The notes under the pieces were generated by a model, which was not told the origin of the DNA, made no database searches, and was given only the letters and a program-made list of their open reading frames with translations. Positions 53,289 to 63,609 of a stretch of 64,000 nucleotides of DNA are shown piece by piece. The translations under genes were made by a program, and so were the position numbers. Source of the stretch: Gilvimarinus sp. DA14 (GTDB lineage Bacteria > Pseudomonadota > Gammaproteobacteria > Pseudomonadales > Cellvibrionaceae); NCBI RefSeq assembly GCF_024204685.1, contig NZ_CP100350.1, positions 1,488,001-1,552,000 on the forward strand. Reading direction: 5' to 3'. Each line of letters opens with the position of its first letter. The stretch's first letter is position 1.

Positions 53289-53756
53289 ATGGACATTCGT
53301 AAAATTAAAAAGCTGATCGAACTGTTGGAAGAGTCGGATATCGGCGAGCTGGAAATCAAAGAGGGCGAAGAGTCTGTTCGCATCAGCCGCAACTCAGGCA
53401 ATGTTGGGATAAGCCCACAGCCTTATTACGCCCAACCACCGGCGGCCCCCGCACCTGCCCCGCAGCCGGCAGCCCCGGCGGCAGAGGCAGCCCCGGCGGC
53501 AGCCGAAGCGCCAGCTCACAGCGGCCACGCCGTGGTCTCGCCTATGGTAGGGACCTTCTACCGCTCTCCCAACCCGGGCGCCGCGCCGTTTATCGAGGTA
53601 GGCAAACAAGTTAAAGCCGGCGACGTTATCTGCATCGTTGAAGCAATGAAAATGATGAATCAGATCGAAGCCGACAAATCTGGCACCATTGAGGCCATAT
53701 TGGTTGAAGACGGCGAACCGGTAGAGTTCGATCAGCCCTTGGTAACCATCGTTTAA
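53289..53756 (+). CDS. accB: Biotin carboxyl carrier protein of acetyl-CoA carboxylase
   Basis: The biotinylated subunit that shuttles carboxyl groups in malonyl-CoA synthesis. The 155-aa protein has an N-terminal conserved helix ('[20 protein letters not shown]'), a Pro/Ala-rich linker (about 48-80) and a biotinyl domain with Lys121 in '[11 protein letters not shown]', and the thumb '[18 protein letters not shown]'. Operon with accC. Confidence 0.97.
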   Translation: MDIRKIKKLIELLEESDIGELEIKEGEESVRISRNSGNVGISPQPYYAQPPAAPAPAPQPAAPAAEAAPAAAEAPAHSGHAVVSPMVGTFYRSPNPGAAPFIEVGKQVKAGDVICIVEAMKMMNQIEADKSGTIEAILVEDGEPVEFDQPLVTIV

Positions 53757-53789
53757 GCACCCTGTGCCGATTTATCGAGGAGTTGGTTT

Positions 53790-55133
53790 ATGTTTGAAAA
53801 AATTCTGATCGCCAACCGCGGTGAGATTGCCCTGCGGGTGCTGCGCGCCTGTAAAGAGATGGGCATCAAAACCGTGGCAGTGCATTCCAAAATCGATCGC
53901 GACCTAAAACACGTGCGCCTCGCAGACGAATCCGTTTGCATTGGCCCCAATCCATCGCCACAAAGCTATCTGAATATTCCGGCAATCATTAGCGCCATGG
54001 AAGTCACGGACTCTGTGGCCGTGCACCCAGGCTATGGCTTTTTGGCCGAGAATGCCGACTTTGCCGAGCAAGTGCAAAAAAGCGGATTTACCTTTATTGG
54101 CCCAGATCCAGATGTGATCCGCATGATGGGTGATAAGGTGTCGGCCATTGTAGCGATGAAAAAAGCAGGTGTTCCCACCGTGCCCGGCTCGGACGGCCCA
54201 CTGCCGACCCACGACGCCGACAAGTGCCATGAAATTGCCCGCCGTATCGGCTACCCGATTATCATTAAAGCGGCCGCTGGCGGCGGTGGGCGCGGCATGC
54301 GCGTGGTGCACACCGAGGGCTCGCTAATGAGCTCGATCAGCATCACCCAAAACGAAGCCAAAAGTGCCTTTGGCGACGACACGGTGTACATGGAGAAATT
54401 CCTGCAGAATCCACGTCACGTGGAGATTCAAATTCTCTCCGACGGCCAGGGCAACGCCATCCACCTGGGCGATCGCGACTGCTCTTTGCAGCGCCGCCAC
54501 CAAAAGGTGTTGGAAGAAGCCCCTGCCCCCGGCATTCCTGATGACGTGCGCGCAGCTACGGCCCAGTCCTGTGTGCAAGCCTGTATCGATATAGGCTACA
54601 AAGGCGCCGGCACCTTCGAATTTCTCTACGAAGACGGACGCTTTTATTTCATCGAGATGAACACTCGTGTACAGGTAGAACATCCGGTGACTGAAATGGT
54701 TACTGGAGTCGACATCATCAAAGAGCAGATTCGCGTCTGTTCAGGACAAAAGCTGTCCATCAAGCAAGAAGATGTCGTCATTCGCGGCCATGCCTTCGAG
54801 TGCCGGATTAACGCCGAAGACCCCAAAACCTTTATGCCCTGCCCTGGCACCATTAAGAACTACCATGCGCCAGGCGGTCTGGGAGTTCGGGTAGATTCAC
54901 ACCTGTACAGCGGCTATTCAGTACCGCCCAACTACGACTCCATGATCGCCAAGATCATCACCCACGCGGACACACGCATTGAAGCACTGGATCGCATGAA
55001 AAATGCGCTGGAGGAAACCATCATCGATGGCATTCGCACCAATATTCCGCTGCAACAACGCCTGGTTCGCGACGCGCCTTTCCGCGAAGGCGGGGTGAAC
55101 ATTCACTATCTGGAGAAAAAGCTCGAGGGCTAG
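53790..55133 (+). CDS. accC: Biotin carboxylase subunit of acetyl-CoA carboxylase
   Basis: ATP-grasp enzyme that carboxylates the biotin on AccB. The 447-aa protein matches the E. coli length. Seen are '[20 protein letters not shown]', '[16 protein letters not shown]', the ATP loop '[16 protein letters not shown]', '[20 protein letters not shown]' and '[20 protein letters not shown]'. GAGGAG precedes the ATG; 33 bp after accB. Confidence 0.98.
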   Translation: MFEKILIANRGEIALRVLRACKEMGIKTVAVHSKIDRDLKHVRLADESVCIGPNPSPQSYLNIPAIISAMEVTDSVAVHPGYGFLAENADFAEQVQKSGFTFIGPDPDVIRMMGDKVSAIVAMKKAGVPTVPGSDGPLPTHDADKCHEIARRIGYPIIIKAAAGGGGRGMRVVHTEGSLMSSISITQNEAKSAFGDDTVYMEKFLQNPRHVEIQILSDGQGNAIHLGDRDCSLQRRHQKVLEEAPAPGIPDDVRAATAQSCVQACIDIGYKGAGTFEFLYEDGRFYFIEMNTRVQVEHPVTEMVTGVDIIKEQIRVCSGQKLSIKQEDVVIRGHAFECRINAEDPKTFMPCPGTIKNYHAPGGLGVRVDSHLYSGYSVPPNYDSMIAKIITHADTRIEALDRMKNALEETIIDGIRTNIPLQQRLVRDAPFREGGVNIHYLEKKLEG

Positions 55134-55183
55134 CCCTCTGCCGCGCTGCCCCTGTGGCAGCGCCTTGCTTGCAGCCGACGACT

Positions 55184-56065
55184 ATGCCCTGGTTACAATT
55201 AAAACTGATCACCACCCGCAAACAAACCGAAACCCTGGAAGACGCCTTGTTAAGCGCCGGCGCCTGTTCAGTCACCCTAGAGGATAATGCCGACCAGCCC
55301 ATTTTAGAGCCCGGTCTCGGCGAGACACCTCTATGGGATCAAGTCAAACTAACAGGTCTGTTCGATGCCGAGATAGACACGGCAATTACCACCTCAATCA
55401 TTACTCGCGCGCTCGGCACTGAGCTGCCAGAACACCACTGGGAACAGCTCGAAGACAAAGACTGGGAGCGCGAGTGGATGAGTAACTACCATCCCATTTG
55501 CTGCGGGGATCGACTTTGGATTTGTCCCAGCTGGTGCGAGCCGCCCGAACCAGAGAAGATCAATATTTTACTCGACCCAGGCCTCGCATTTGGCACCGGC
55601 ACCCACCCCACTACTTTCTTATGCATGGAGTGGCTTAACGATCAGGTGCTGGACGGCTTAGACGTTATCGATTATGGCTGTGGCTCGGGTATTCTCGGCA
55701 TTGCCGCGCTCAAGCTGGGTGCGAAACGTGCGCTGGGTGTGGATATCGACCCCCAGGCATTGATAGCAACCAAAGACAATGCTGCGCGCAACCATCTGGC
55801 GACAGATGCTATGCCCGTCTACCTGCCGAAACAGGCACCCGAGTCAGAGGCCGATCTAGTACTGGCGAATATACTGGCCGGGCCACTGGCAGAGCTGGCA
55901 CCCAAGCTGACCGCCCTAACCCGTCCAAACGGCCTGCTGTGCCTGTCCGGTATTTTGGCCACCCAGGCCGAGGCCGTAATGGACGCCTACCGGGAGCAGT
56001 TCGATTTTGACCCGATTGCACAAAAAGACGAGTGGGTTCGGATAACAGGACGCAAAGTTCGGTAA
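55184..56065 (+). CDS. prmA: Ribosomal protein L11 methyltransferase
   Basis: SAM-dependent enzyme that trimethylates ribosomal protein L11. The 293-aa protein has the N-terminal substrate-binding domain and a Rossmann methyltransferase core: 'LDPGLAFGTGTHPTTFLCME', 'VIDYGCGSGILGIAALKLGA', 'GVDIDPQALIATKDNA' and 'DLVLANILAGPLAELAP'. The ATG at 55184 gives MPWLQLKL, the usual N-terminus; the in-frame ATG at 55154 adds 10 residues. Only 50 bp after accC. Confidence 0.96.
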   Translation: MPWLQLKLITTRKQTETLEDALLSAGACSVTLEDNADQPILEPGLGETPLWDQVKLTGLFDAEIDTAITTSIITRALGTELPEHHWEQLEDKDWEREWMSNYHPICCGDRLWICPSWCEPPEPEKINILLDPGLAFGTGTHPTTFLCMEWLNDQVLDGLDVIDYGCGSGILGIAALKLGAKRALGVDIDPQALIATKDNAARNHLATDAMPVYLPKQAPESEADLVLANILAGPLAELAPKLTALTRPNGLLCLSGILATQAEAVMDAYREQFDFDPIAQKDEWVRITGRKVR

Positions 56066-56150
56066 AATGGCGCCAATTTACCGCAATTCGGTTTGCCGTT
56101 ACACTCAGTGAACTTTACGCCACGCGCATTTGGAAAGGACTGGCTGATCC

Positions 56151-57452
56151 ATGGCTACAATGGTTACCCGCTGCCCACAGTGCAAAACCTCTTTTCGGAT
56201 TACTCCGACTCAGATACAAAAAGCAAAGGGCGCGGTGCGCTGCGGTTCTTGCCTGCACATTTTTAACGCCGAACAACACCTAATTGAAGGTGCCATTGCC
56301 AAGCCCAAAAAACCAGCCAAACCTGCCCCTGCCTCATCCGAGCAGAAGCCACCGCCGGAGCAAACCAGTCTTGCTATAGAGGAGCCGCAGCCGCTAGCCC
56401 CTCCCCCTGTAGAAAGCCCCGGCAAACTCGAATTTGATCAAGAGCAAATTGATCGCGAAAGCGAACTGGATGATGACTTTCTGATCAGCGATGACATGGA
56501 CAAAGGTCCAGACAGTGATGAAGACGCTCTCTATATTGGCTCCAGACAGGAAAGCCGCTCGCTGTTCGAACGCAACCTGAGCAAAGAAGAGCGGGAATTT
56601 GTCGATGACAGTGACGAGTCCTGGGCCGAAAGTTTGCTGCAAGAAGACAGCAGCGACCCGGTAGACATTGCGCCAAAAGGTAACGAACCGCAACCTACAT
56701 ACGACACTTACCCCACCAGTCTGGATGACGACGACTTTATAATTGACGACTCTGAACCCTTACCCGAGCCCGATGAAGAGCTGGACGAAACAGAGACGCA
56801 AGAACCCGCCGCGCAGAGTAAAGTAACCGCCCCCGAGCCGCGTTTTCATCTTAACGATAGTGACGAAGATGACGAGTCGCTCTATGGCGAAAAGCTGCGC
56901 GCCTACGACAGCGAGCGCAACGCGCTACTGATGGGCATAGACCCAGTGCCGGTGGAAATGACCGGCATCTCTGCCAGCCGCTGGCGCTCGCGCCTGATTT
57001 GGGGCAGCCTGAGCTTACTCGCGGTTATTGCCCTAGTAGCCCAGATAGCCTGGCTGCAATTCGACCGCCTGAGCCGCTCACCTACCTATCGCCCCTACTA
57101 CGAACTGGTTTGCGATACGCTGGGCTGCACTCTACCCGATCGCGCCGATAAATCCCGCATCAAAACCTACAATTTAGTCGTGCGCAATCACCCTGAAACT
57201 GCCAGCGCACTGCTGGTGGATGCCATGATTCTCAACAACGCCCCCTTCGCCCAGGCCTACCCAAACTTGCTATTGGTTTTCACCAACGCCAACAGCAAGC
57301 CCGTGGCCAGCCGCGAATTCACCCCGGCCGAGTATCTGCGCGGCGAACTTGCTGGCAGCAGCCAAATGCCGCCTAAACAGCCGATTCAGCTCTCGCTGGA
57401 GCTGGCCGACCCAGGCCCGGAGGCGGTCAACTACCGCATGGATATTCGCTAA
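56151..57452 (+). CDS. Zinc-ribbon DUF3426 membrane protein
   Basis: A 433-aa protein with an N-terminal MJ0042-type zinc ribbon (Cys8, Cys11, Cys31, Cys34: 'RCPQCKTSF', 'AVRCGSCLHIF'). A long acidic, disordered region follows (about 60-250), rich in Asp, Glu and Ser. One TM segment is at about 282-302 ('SLSLLAVIALVAQIAWLQF'). The C-terminal DUF3426 domain ('YELVCDTLGCTLPDRADKSR', 'FTPAEYLRG') is periplasmic and holds a CxxxxC pair. The function is unknown. The gene keeps a conserved place between prmA and dusB in gammaproteobacteria. Start could also be ATG at 56160. Confidence 0.88.
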   Translation: MATMVTRCPQCKTSFRITPTQIQKAKGAVRCGSCLHIFNAEQHLIEGAIAKPKKPAKPAPASSEQKPPPEQTSLAIEEPQPLAPPPVESPGKLEFDQEQIDRESELDDDFLISDDMDKGPDSDEDALYIGSRQESRSLFERNLSKEEREFVDDSDESWAESLLQEDSSDPVDIAPKGNEPQPTYDTYPTSLDDDDFIIDDSEPLPEPDEELDETETQEPAAQSKVTAPEPRFHLNDSDEDDESLYGEKLRAYDSERNALLMGIDPVPVEMTGISASRWRSRLIWGSLSLLAVIALVAQIAWLQFDRLSRSPTYRPYYELVCDTLGCTLPDRADKSRIKTYNLVVRNHPETASALLVDAMILNNAPFAQAYPNLLLVFTNANSKPVASREFTPAEYLRGELAGSSQMPPKQPIQLSLELADPGPEAVNYRMDIR

Positions 57453-57503
57453 AAGTCAAGGCCAAAATCGGCTAAAAAAAACACAATCTGTGTGATTTCT
57501 GCG

Positions 57504-57532
57504 TTCCCAATCCGGTTGCAAAAAGGTATCAT
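57504..57532 (+). promoter_or_regulatory. Putative promoter of dusB-fis
   Basis: TTCCCA (57504-57509) and TATCAT (57527-57532) are separated by 17 bp, each 4-5 of 6 to consensus. A GC-rich stretch follows about 10-40 bp downstream, as in growth-rate-regulated fis promoters. The leader to the dusB start is about 80 nt. Confidence 0.45.
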
Positions 57533-57617
57533 AGCCAGCCTTTTTCGGCGGCACCTTTGCCTGGCAAATGGCCGGCGAGCAATCCAAGTGGCAGATAGCG
57601 TCGGTAGGTAGTTGACA

Positions 57618-58607
57618 GTGTTTCAGATTGGCCCCTATCACATCGACTCAAGGGTGATACTCGCCCCCATGGCCGGTGTAACCGATCGTCCATTTCGTCA
57701 GTTGTGTCGCTCGCAGGGTGCGGGATTAGTCGTTTCCGAAATGGTTACCTCTGATAGTTCGCTGTGGCACAGCCGCAAAAGCCGTCAAAGACTGGATCAC
57801 CGCGGTGAAGCGGGCCCAATAGCCGTGCAAATTGCCGGTGGCGACCCGCAGATGATGGCCGATGCCGCCCGACTCAACGTCGACAACGGCGCCCAAATCA
57901 TCGATATCAATATGGGTTGCCCAGCCAAAAAAGTCTGCAAAAAAGCAGCGGGATCAGCCCTGTTAAAGGATGAACAACTGGTGGCGGATATTTTGCGTGC
58001 GGTAGTAGCCGCCGTAACAGTGCCCGTCACCCTTAAGATACGCACCGGCTGGTGTCCTGAGACACGCAACGCGATTGCTATTGCCCGCCTTGCCGAAGAC
58101 TCAGGTATTGCCGCTTTAGCGATTCATGGCCGCACCCGCGCCTGCCGATTTGGCGGCAGCGCCGAGTACGACACTATCGCTGAGGTGGCAAGCCAGATAG
58201 GAATTCCGGTGTTTTGTAATGGCGATATCGACAGCCCTGAAAAGGCGCGCCAGGTACTCGACCATACGGGCGCTCAGGCCGTCATGATTGGACGGGCGGC
58301 CCAGGGGCGCCCCTGGATTTTCCGGCAGATTGATCATTACCTGCGCACAGGTGACCATTTGCCGGAGCCTCCCCTGAGTGAAATCAGGGACATACTATGT
58401 GCCCATCTGGAGGAGCTGGCCGAATTTTACGGCCCCGTTATGGGCCCGCGCATAGCGCGCAAGCACCTGGGGTGGTATTTAAAAACCATGCCCGATAGCG
58501 AGCCGTTTCGCGCCAGTTTTAACCAGCTGGAAAAGACCGAAGATCAACATGCCAGCGTTCGCAAATACTTCGAACCGCTGATAGAAAGAGAGGAAAAAGC
58601 GGCATGA
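57618..58607 (+). CDS. dusB: tRNA-dihydrouridine synthase B
   Basis: FMN enzyme that reduces uridine to dihydrouridine in tRNA (U17 in E. coli). The 329-aa protein (from GTG 57618) has '[20 protein letters not shown]', '[20 protein letters not shown]' with catalytic Cys, 'TLKIRTGW', '[18 protein letters not shown]', '[17 protein letters not shown]' and '[13 protein letters not shown]'. TTG at 57612 is an alternative start two codons upstream. The stop overlaps the fis ATG (ATGA). dusB-fis is a conserved operon. Confidence 0.95.
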   Translation: MFQIGPYHIDSRVILAPMAGVTDRPFRQLCRSQGAGLVVSEMVTSDSSLWHSRKSRQRLDHRGEAGPIAVQIAGGDPQMMADAARLNVDNGAQIIDINMGCPAKKVCKKAAGSALLKDEQLVADILRAVVAAVTVPVTLKIRTGWCPETRNAIAIARLAEDSGIAALAIHGRTRACRFGGSAEYDTIAEVASQIGIPVFCNGDIDSPEKARQVLDHTGAQAVMIGRAAQGRPWIFRQIDHYLRTGDHLPEPPLSEIRDILCAHLEELAEFYGPVMGPRIARKHLGWYLKTMPDSEPFRASFNQLEKTEDQHASVRKYFEPLIEREEKAA

Positions 58608-58900
58608 ATTCAGCAGAAACTTTTATTACCGATGCTCCCATTGCGCCCCAGCAAAACGTGGCCGAACCTCAGGGCCAGTCTCTGCGAGGCAGTGTAGAGC
58701 AAGCTATGGAAAACTACTTCCAGCACCTGGATGGCCAGTCGGTAAGCAACGTCTACGAAATGGTATTGGCCGAGGTGGAGGCTCCGCTGCTTGAAGTGGT
58801 ACTCAAATACACCCGCCATAACCAAACTCGCGCCGCACAAGTATTGGGCTTAAACCGCGGTACCCTGCGCAAAAAGCTGAAGCAATACGGCTTGCTGTAA
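58604..58900 (+). CDS. fis: DNA-binding protein Fis
   Basis: Nucleoid-associated factor for inversion that also activates rRNA and tRNA promoters. The 98-aa protein matches the family length; the C-terminal helix-turn-helix is '[20 protein letters not shown]'. Translationally coupled to dusB, as in E. coli, so levels should follow the dusB-fis promoter. A terminator follows before purH. Confidence 0.97.
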   Translation: MNSAETFITDAPIAPQQNVAEPQGQSLRGSVEQAMENYFQHLDGQSVSNVYEMVLAEVEAPLLEVVLKYTRHNQTRAAQVLGLNRGTLRKKLKQYGLL

Positions 58901-58932
58901 CAGCGCTTTAGGCGTCAAACGCCTGGGCTCCG

Positions 58933-58955
58933 GGGTGGTTATTACCACCCTTTTT
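58933..58955 (+). terminator. Rho-independent terminator after fis
   Basis: GGGTGGT (58933-58939) pairs with ACCACCC (58944-58950), tetraloop, followed by TTTTT. A second small hairpin AGGCGT/ACGCCT (58910-58924) lies just before it. Confidence 0.88.
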
Positions 58956-58998
58956 ATTTTTACCCCCTGTCAACATGCTAATGGAAAACCGAAACCAT

Positions 58999-60576
58999 AT
59001 GAGCAATGTCACCGACCTGGCACCGGTAAAACGCGCACTGATCAGCGTGTCGGACAAAACCGGAATTGTCGAATTTGCCACCGCGCTGCACCAAGCTGGT
59101 GTTGAAATCCTCTCTACTGGCGGCACTTATCGCCTGCTTAAAGACAACCAGATACCCGCCGTTGAAGTGTCCGACTATACTGGCTTCCCCGAAATGATGG
59201 ACGGCCGGGTCAAGACCCTGCACCCGAAGGTACACGGCGGTATTCTCGCCCGTCGCGGCCAGGACGATGCGGTCATGAGCGAGCATGACATCGGCGCTAT
59301 CGACATGGTGGTGGTTAACCTTTATCCCTTTGAAAACACCGTCGCGAAGCCAGATTGCTCTTTAGAAGACGCGATTGAAAACATCGACATCGGCGGCCCA
59401 ACCATGGTGCGCGCTGCGGCTAAAAACCACGCCTGGGTGAACATTGTGGTTAACGCCAGCGACTATGACAAAGTGCTCGGTGAAATCAAAACGAACAACG
59501 GTTGCACCACCTACAAAACCCGCTTTGACTTAGCCATTAAAGCCTACGAGCACACCGCCGCCTACGACGGCGCTATTGCCAACTACTTCGGCCGCTTAGT
59601 TGAAGGTGGCAGCGAAGATTTTCCGCGCACTTTCAACAGCCAGTTTCATCAGGTGCAAACCTTGCGCTACGGTGAAAACTCCCATCAAAAAAGCGCTTTC
59701 TTTGTCGAAAAAAAACCAGCACCTGGCACCATCTCTACCGCCGAGCAGCTGCAGGGCAAAGAGCTGTCCTACAACAATATCGCCGATACCGACGCAGCGT
59801 TGGAAACGGTCAAGCTGTTTGACGCTCCCACCTGCGTTATCGTTAAGCACGCCAACCCCTGCGGTGTGGCGACTGCTGATAGTCTGCTGAACGCCTATGA
59901 ACGCGCCTTTGCCACCGACCCAGAATCGGCCTTTGGCGGCATTATCGCGTTCAACCGCACTCTGGACGCCGCCACCGCCAAAGCGATTGTGGACAAGCAG
60001 TTTGTCGAAGTAATTATCGCCCCGGCGATTGACCCCGCCGCCGTAGAAGCGGTAAGTGCGAAGAAAAACGTGCGTTTGCTAGCTTGCGGCGAATGGGGTC
60101 AAGCGCCCGCTGACTACGACTACAAACGCGTCGCCGGCGGCCTACTGGTACAAGACCGTGACAATGGCACGGTTAGCGAAAGCGATTTGAAAGTGGTCAC
60201 TAAACAAGTGCCCACCGAGGCGCAAATGCGCGACCTGCTGTTCACCTGGAAAGTCGCCAAAATGGTTAAATCCAACGCGATTGTCTACGGTAAAGATGGT
60301 GCCACCGTGGGTGTGGGTGCAGGCCAAATGAGCCGCGTTAACTCCGCGCGCATCGCCGGCATTAAAGCCGAACACGCGGGCCTTGAAGTACCCGGCTCAG
60401 TGATGGCCTCCGACGCTTTCTTTCCCTTCCGCGACGGTATCGACAATGCCGCGGCCGCTGGTATCGCCGCTGTGATTCAGCCGGGCGGCTCCATGCGCGA
60501 CGAAGAAGTTATCGCCGCGGCGGATGAAGCAGGTATCGCCATGGTGTTTACCGGGATGCGTCATTTTAGGCACTAA
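58999..60576 (+). CDS. purH: Bifunctional AICAR transformylase/IMP cyclohydrolase
   Basis: Last two steps of IMP synthesis. The 525-aa protein has an N-terminal MGS-like IMP cyclohydrolase domain ('[20 protein letters not shown]', '[20 protein letters not shown]', '[17 protein letters not shown]') and a C-terminal AICAR transformylase domain ('[14 protein letters not shown]', '[11 protein letters not shown]', '[15 protein letters not shown]'). ATG at 58999 is the usual beginning (MSNVTD); the ATGs at 58975 and 58981 are in frame and cannot be ruled out, as no strong ribosome-binding site precedes any of them. Confidence 0.96.
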   Translation: MSNVTDLAPVKRALISVSDKTGIVEFATALHQAGVEILSTGGTYRLLKDNQIPAVEVSDYTGFPEMMDGRVKTLHPKVHGGILARRGQDDAVMSEHDIGAIDMVVVNLYPFENTVAKPDCSLEDAIENIDIGGPTMVRAAAKNHAWVNIVVNASDYDKVLGEIKTNNGCTTYKTRFDLAIKAYEHTAAYDGAIANYFGRLVEGGSEDFPRTFNSQFHQVQTLRYGENSHQKSAFFVEKKPAPGTISTAEQLQGKELSYNNIADTDAALETVKLFDAPTCVIVKHANPCGVATADSLLNAYERAFATDPESAFGGIIAFNRTLDAATAKAIVDKQFVEVIIAPAIDPAAVEAVSAKKNVRLLACGEWGQAPADYDYKRVAGGLLVQDRDNGTVSESDLKVVTKQVPTEAQMRDLLFTWKVAKMVKSNAIVYGKDGATVGVGAGQMSRVNSARIAGIKAEHAGLEVPGSVMASDAFFPFRDGIDNAAAAGIAAVIQPGGSMRDEEVIAAADEAGIAMVFTGMRHFRH

Positions 60577-60583
60577 GTCGAAT

Positions 60584-60612
60584 GCTCGTCGGACGTCAGA
60601 CGTCCGACGAGC
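60584..60612. repeat. Perfect 13-bp inverted repeat between purH and purD
   Basis: GCTCGTCGGACGT (60584-60596) and ACGTCCGACGAGC (60600-60612) flank a 3-nt CAG spacer. No U-tract follows on the plus strand, so it is not a standard terminator. It may stabilise or attenuate the purH-purD message, or belong to a dispersed extragenic palindrome family. Confidence 0.85.
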
Positions 60613-60650
60613 CAAAAAACACTCAACATCCACAGAACCAAGCCCTCTTT

Positions 60651-61943
60651 ATGAATATCCTAATCATCGGCGGCGGTGGCCGCGAACACGCGTTGGCCTG
60701 GAAGGCGGCGCAAAGCAAAAAAGTCGATACCGTCTTTCTGGCCCCGGGCAATGCCGGCACTGCGCTGGACGACAAGCTTAAAAACGTCGATATCGGCGTG
60801 AGTGATTTTGCCCAACTGGTAGAGTTTGCCAAAGCCGAGCAAGTCGAGCTGACCATTGTCGGCCCAGAAGTGCCCCTGGTGGAAGGCGTGGTGGATTACT
60901 TTGCTGAACACGGCCTGGCGTGCTTTGGCCCCAGCAAAGGCGCGGCGCAACTGGAAGGCTCTAAATCCTTTACCAAAGATTTCTTAGCGCGCCACAAAAT
61001 CCCTACCGCTGAATACCAGAATTTTACCGACGTTGAACCCGCATTGGCCTACTTGCGCGAGAAAGGCGCGCCCATTGTGGTGAAAGCAGACGGCCTGGCT
61101 GCCGGCAAAGGCGTTATCGTTGCCGAAACCCTTGAACAAGCCGAAGAAGCCGTGCGCGATATGCTATCCGGCAACGCTTTTGGCGATGCCGGCTGTCGCG
61201 TGGTGATTGAAGAGTTTCTGACAGGCGAAGAGGCCAGCTTTATCGTTATGGTGGACGGCGAAAATATTCTGCCCATGGCCACCAGCCAGGATCACAAACG
61301 CGCCGGTGATGGTGATACCGGCCTGAACACCGGGGGCATGGGAGCTTATTCCCCCGCCCCGGTCGTGACCGCCGATGTGCACCAGCGCATTATGGACGAA
61401 GTCATCAAGCCCACCGTGGAGGGCATGGCCGCCGAAGGCAACCGCTATACCGGCTTCCTTTATGCAGGCCTGATGATCGACAGCGAGGGCACTCCCAAAG
61501 TCATTGAGTACAACTGCCGCTTTGGCGACCCCGAAACCCAGCCAATTATGTTGCGGTTAAAGTCTGATCTGGTCGAGCTGTGCCTGGCCGCAACCCGTGG
61601 CGAGCTGAATAAAGTCACCGTCGAATGGGACCCTCGCGCCTCAGTGGGCGTGGTACTGGCTGCCGGCGGTTACCCCGGCAGTTATAACAAGGGCGATGTG
61701 ATTAGCGGCTTGCCAGAAACTGAAACCGACGGCGAAAAAGTATTCCACGCCGGCACGGCGGAAAAAGACGGCCAAGTGGTAACCAACGGTGGTCGCGTAC
61801 TCTGCGCCACAGCCCTGGGCGATACCGTCAGCGAAGCGCAGCAGCGTGCCTATCAGCTGGCCGACAAAATCCAGTGGCAGGATGTGTATCTGCGCCGCGA
61901 CATTGCCTATCGGGCCATTGCCCGCGAGCAAGAAACTCGCTAA
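60651..61943 (+). CDS. purD: Phosphoribosylamine-glycine ligase
   Basis: Second step of purine synthesis, an ATP-grasp enzyme. The 430-aa protein has 'MNILIIGGGGREHALAWKAA', 'GPEVPLVEGVVDYF', 'GPSKGAAQLEGSKSFTKDF', 'VVKADGLAAGKGVIVAETLE', 'DGDTGLNTGGMGAYSPAP' and 'NCRFGDPETQPIM'. ATG at 60651 is the homologous start; the in-frame ATG at 60582 would translate through the palindrome. It lies 74 bp after purH and is followed by a strong terminator. Confidence 0.96.
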   Translation: MNILIIGGGGREHALAWKAAQSKKVDTVFLAPGNAGTALDDKLKNVDIGVSDFAQLVEFAKAEQVELTIVGPEVPLVEGVVDYFAEHGLACFGPSKGAAQLEGSKSFTKDFLARHKIPTAEYQNFTDVEPALAYLREKGAPIVVKADGLAAGKGVIVAETLEQAEEAVRDMLSGNAFGDAGCRVVIEEFLTGEEASFIVMVDGENILPMATSQDHKRAGDGDTGLNTGGMGAYSPAPVVTADVHQRIMDEVIKPTVEGMAAEGNRYTGFLYAGLMIDSEGTPKVIEYNCRFGDPETQPIMLRLKSDLVELCLAATRGELNKVTVEWDPRASVGVVLAAGGYPGSYNKGDVISGLPETETDGEKVFHAGTAEKDGQVVTNGGRVLCATALGDTVSEAQQRAYQLADKIQWQDVYLRRDIAYRAIAREQETR

Positions 61944-61954
61944 TAAGCAGCCAT

Positions 61955-61983
61955 AAAAAAACCCGCAGCAATGCGGTTTTTTT
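61955..61983. terminator. Bidirectional terminator between purD and the MscS gene
   Basis: CCGCA (61963-61967) and TGCGG (61972-61976) close a GCAA tetraloop, flanked by seven A (61955-61961) and seven T (61977-61983), so it can end transcription from both sides. Confidence 0.85.
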
Positions 61984-62004
61984 ATGGCGTATGCTCTACC
62001 ACCG

Positions 62005-63609
62005 TTACTTTTCAAACTCTGGGTTCCAGTGCGACAGAGATATTTGCAAAGTTTCCAGCACTTGCAACATGCGTAGATTTAAGCTCTCAGCCACCGGCAA
62101 AAACTCACTGAAGTCAGCGGTATTTATATAGGCATTGGCCTGCAGTAAAAAACCTTGACGCTGCACGGCTTCAAATCGCACTCTGCGTGACGTTTCGAGC
62201 ACCCGCGGATGCTCCTCAAGCACCTTATTCATTTCAACCAATGCAGCCTGCAATTTCTCACTGCCTACCTCGAGCGACACATAAAAGCTCTGCCGATACA
62301 AACGCTGATCAATGGCCGAAAAGTTCTCTAACACCTGCGCGGAAAACAATGAATTGGGTACATTGACCAGGGTACGGTCCAGCTTACGCAGCACCGTTGA
62401 GCGCAAACCAATTTCCTCTACCGTGCCGACTACATTGCCAAAGCAGCAGAAGTCTCCGGGCTTTATGGGTCGGGCGATAAACAGGGTAAAAGCACCGAAT
62501 ACATTCTCTAGAGTTTTTTGCGCCGCCAGCGCCACCGCCAGCGAGCCGATACCCAAACCGGTCAGCACTGTCGCCATGTTATAGCCGGCACTCTCTAACC
62601 AGAGCAACACCGCCAGAACGATGATAATAACCTTCAGCGTGGTGACCAGTGGGGTGACGAAACCTGGCGCATAGGTTTCATCCCGGGCGATCGCGCGGCC
62701 CACATAAATTGCTCGTAAAAACTCTACCACCCCCAGCGCCAAAAAAAGCGCCGCCAGATAAGCGAGAAAACCAGTATCGAAAATAACCCGCGCTTTTAGT
62801 GGCAGGCCCAACTGAAACACACTCCAGTTTAAAAACAGAAAGAATAAGAATCGGCGCAAAGGCTTGCGAATAAGCCTTTGCATGGTATCGCCGTAAATAG
62901 AAAAACGATCGACCAGTTTGAGTAAAATCCACTTGATAATACCAGTGCCGATCCAGGCACACACCACCAGTAAAACCAGAGCGACCACCTGCCAATTGTG
63001 CATGTGGAAGAGCTTAAAGTCTGGCAGCCAGCGCTCGAGTATTTCTAACTGCGGTGGATAGCCGTAGTGGCTCCACAGCTCGGGAATCTGTGCAATGCTG
63101 GCATTGGAGAGCTTCCATACCTGGCGACCCTGGTCATCCGGCACACGTTGCAAAAAGATATCGTAGCGCTCTGAACCATAGCTCAAACTACCCAATAGCT
63201 CGCGATAAGGGGGCAGGCCGTCGTCCAGCTTGCCGCTCTCCTCGTCACTAATGCCGGTCAGGTCCAGTATCTGGTATTGCTCCCACACCAAAGTGAGCTT
63301 GCGCATCAGCTCTTCGGGCGGTATGTCTTTAATCTCGTCGGGCAAATAACGAAAGTCGGCGTACTCTGCCATAGTGCGCCACTGCTCGTTACGCCCCGCT
63401 TCGCGCAATAACAAAACCGCCCCCAAAGGCGTTGCCAGTGGGCGCGCTCGCTGTAAATGAGCAGCTTCCTCTTCTGCGACAGTATTGGTGTCGACGATAT
63501 CTTTGAGGGTTACTTCCTGGCCGTGCACTGCGGCTGCCAGTAGCCAGAGCCCTAGCAGCAGCGCTATGCAGGTGCCGTTAAAGCGACGCAGAATAACTAC
63601 CCCTTCCAC
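62005..63609 (-). CDS. MscS-family mechanosensitive channel
   Basis: A 534-aa inner-membrane channel. The signal peptide (about 1-30) leads to a periplasmic domain of about 170 residues. TM helices follow from about 200, then the MscS core: pore helix 'GIGSLAVALAAQKTLENVFG', 'ARPIKPGDFCCFGNVVGTVE' (beta domain) and 'TLVNVPNSLF'. The long periplasmic N-terminus and length place it in the larger YnaI/YbdG-like group, not the 286-aa MscS. Start is GTG at 63609, overlapping the previous stop by 13 bp; no other good start is near. Confidence 0.88.
   Translation of the reverse strand: MEGVVILRRFNGTCIALLLGLWLLAAAVHGQEVTLKDIVDTNTVAEEEAAHLQRARPLATPLGAVLLLREAGRNEQWRTMAEYADFRYLPDEIKDIPPEELMRKLTLVWEQYQILDLTGISDEESGKLDDGLPPYRELLGSLSYGSERYDIFLQRVPDDQGRQVWKLSNASIAQIPELWSHYGYPPQLEILERWLPDFKLFHMHNWQVVALVLLVVCAWIGTGIIKWILLKLVDRFSIYGDTMQRLIRKPLRRFLFFLFLNWSVFQLGLPLKARVIFDTGFLAYLAALFLALGVVEFLRAIYVGRAIARDETYAPGFVTPLVTTLKVIIIVLAVLLWLESAGYNMATVLTGLGIGSLAVALAAQKTLENVFGAFTLFIARPIKPGDFCCFGNVVGTVEEIGLRSTVLRKLDRTLVNVPNSLFSAQVLENFSAIDQRLYRQSFYVSLEVGSEKLQAALVEMNKVLEEHPRVLETSRRVRFEAVQRQGFLLQANAYINTADFSEFLPVAESLNLRMLQVLETLQISLSHWNPEFEK

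Noticed and set aside
60524-60781. Plus-strand frame spanning the purH-purD palindrome
   Set aside because: It is out of frame with both pur genes, overlaps their ends and is explained by the palindrome sequence.
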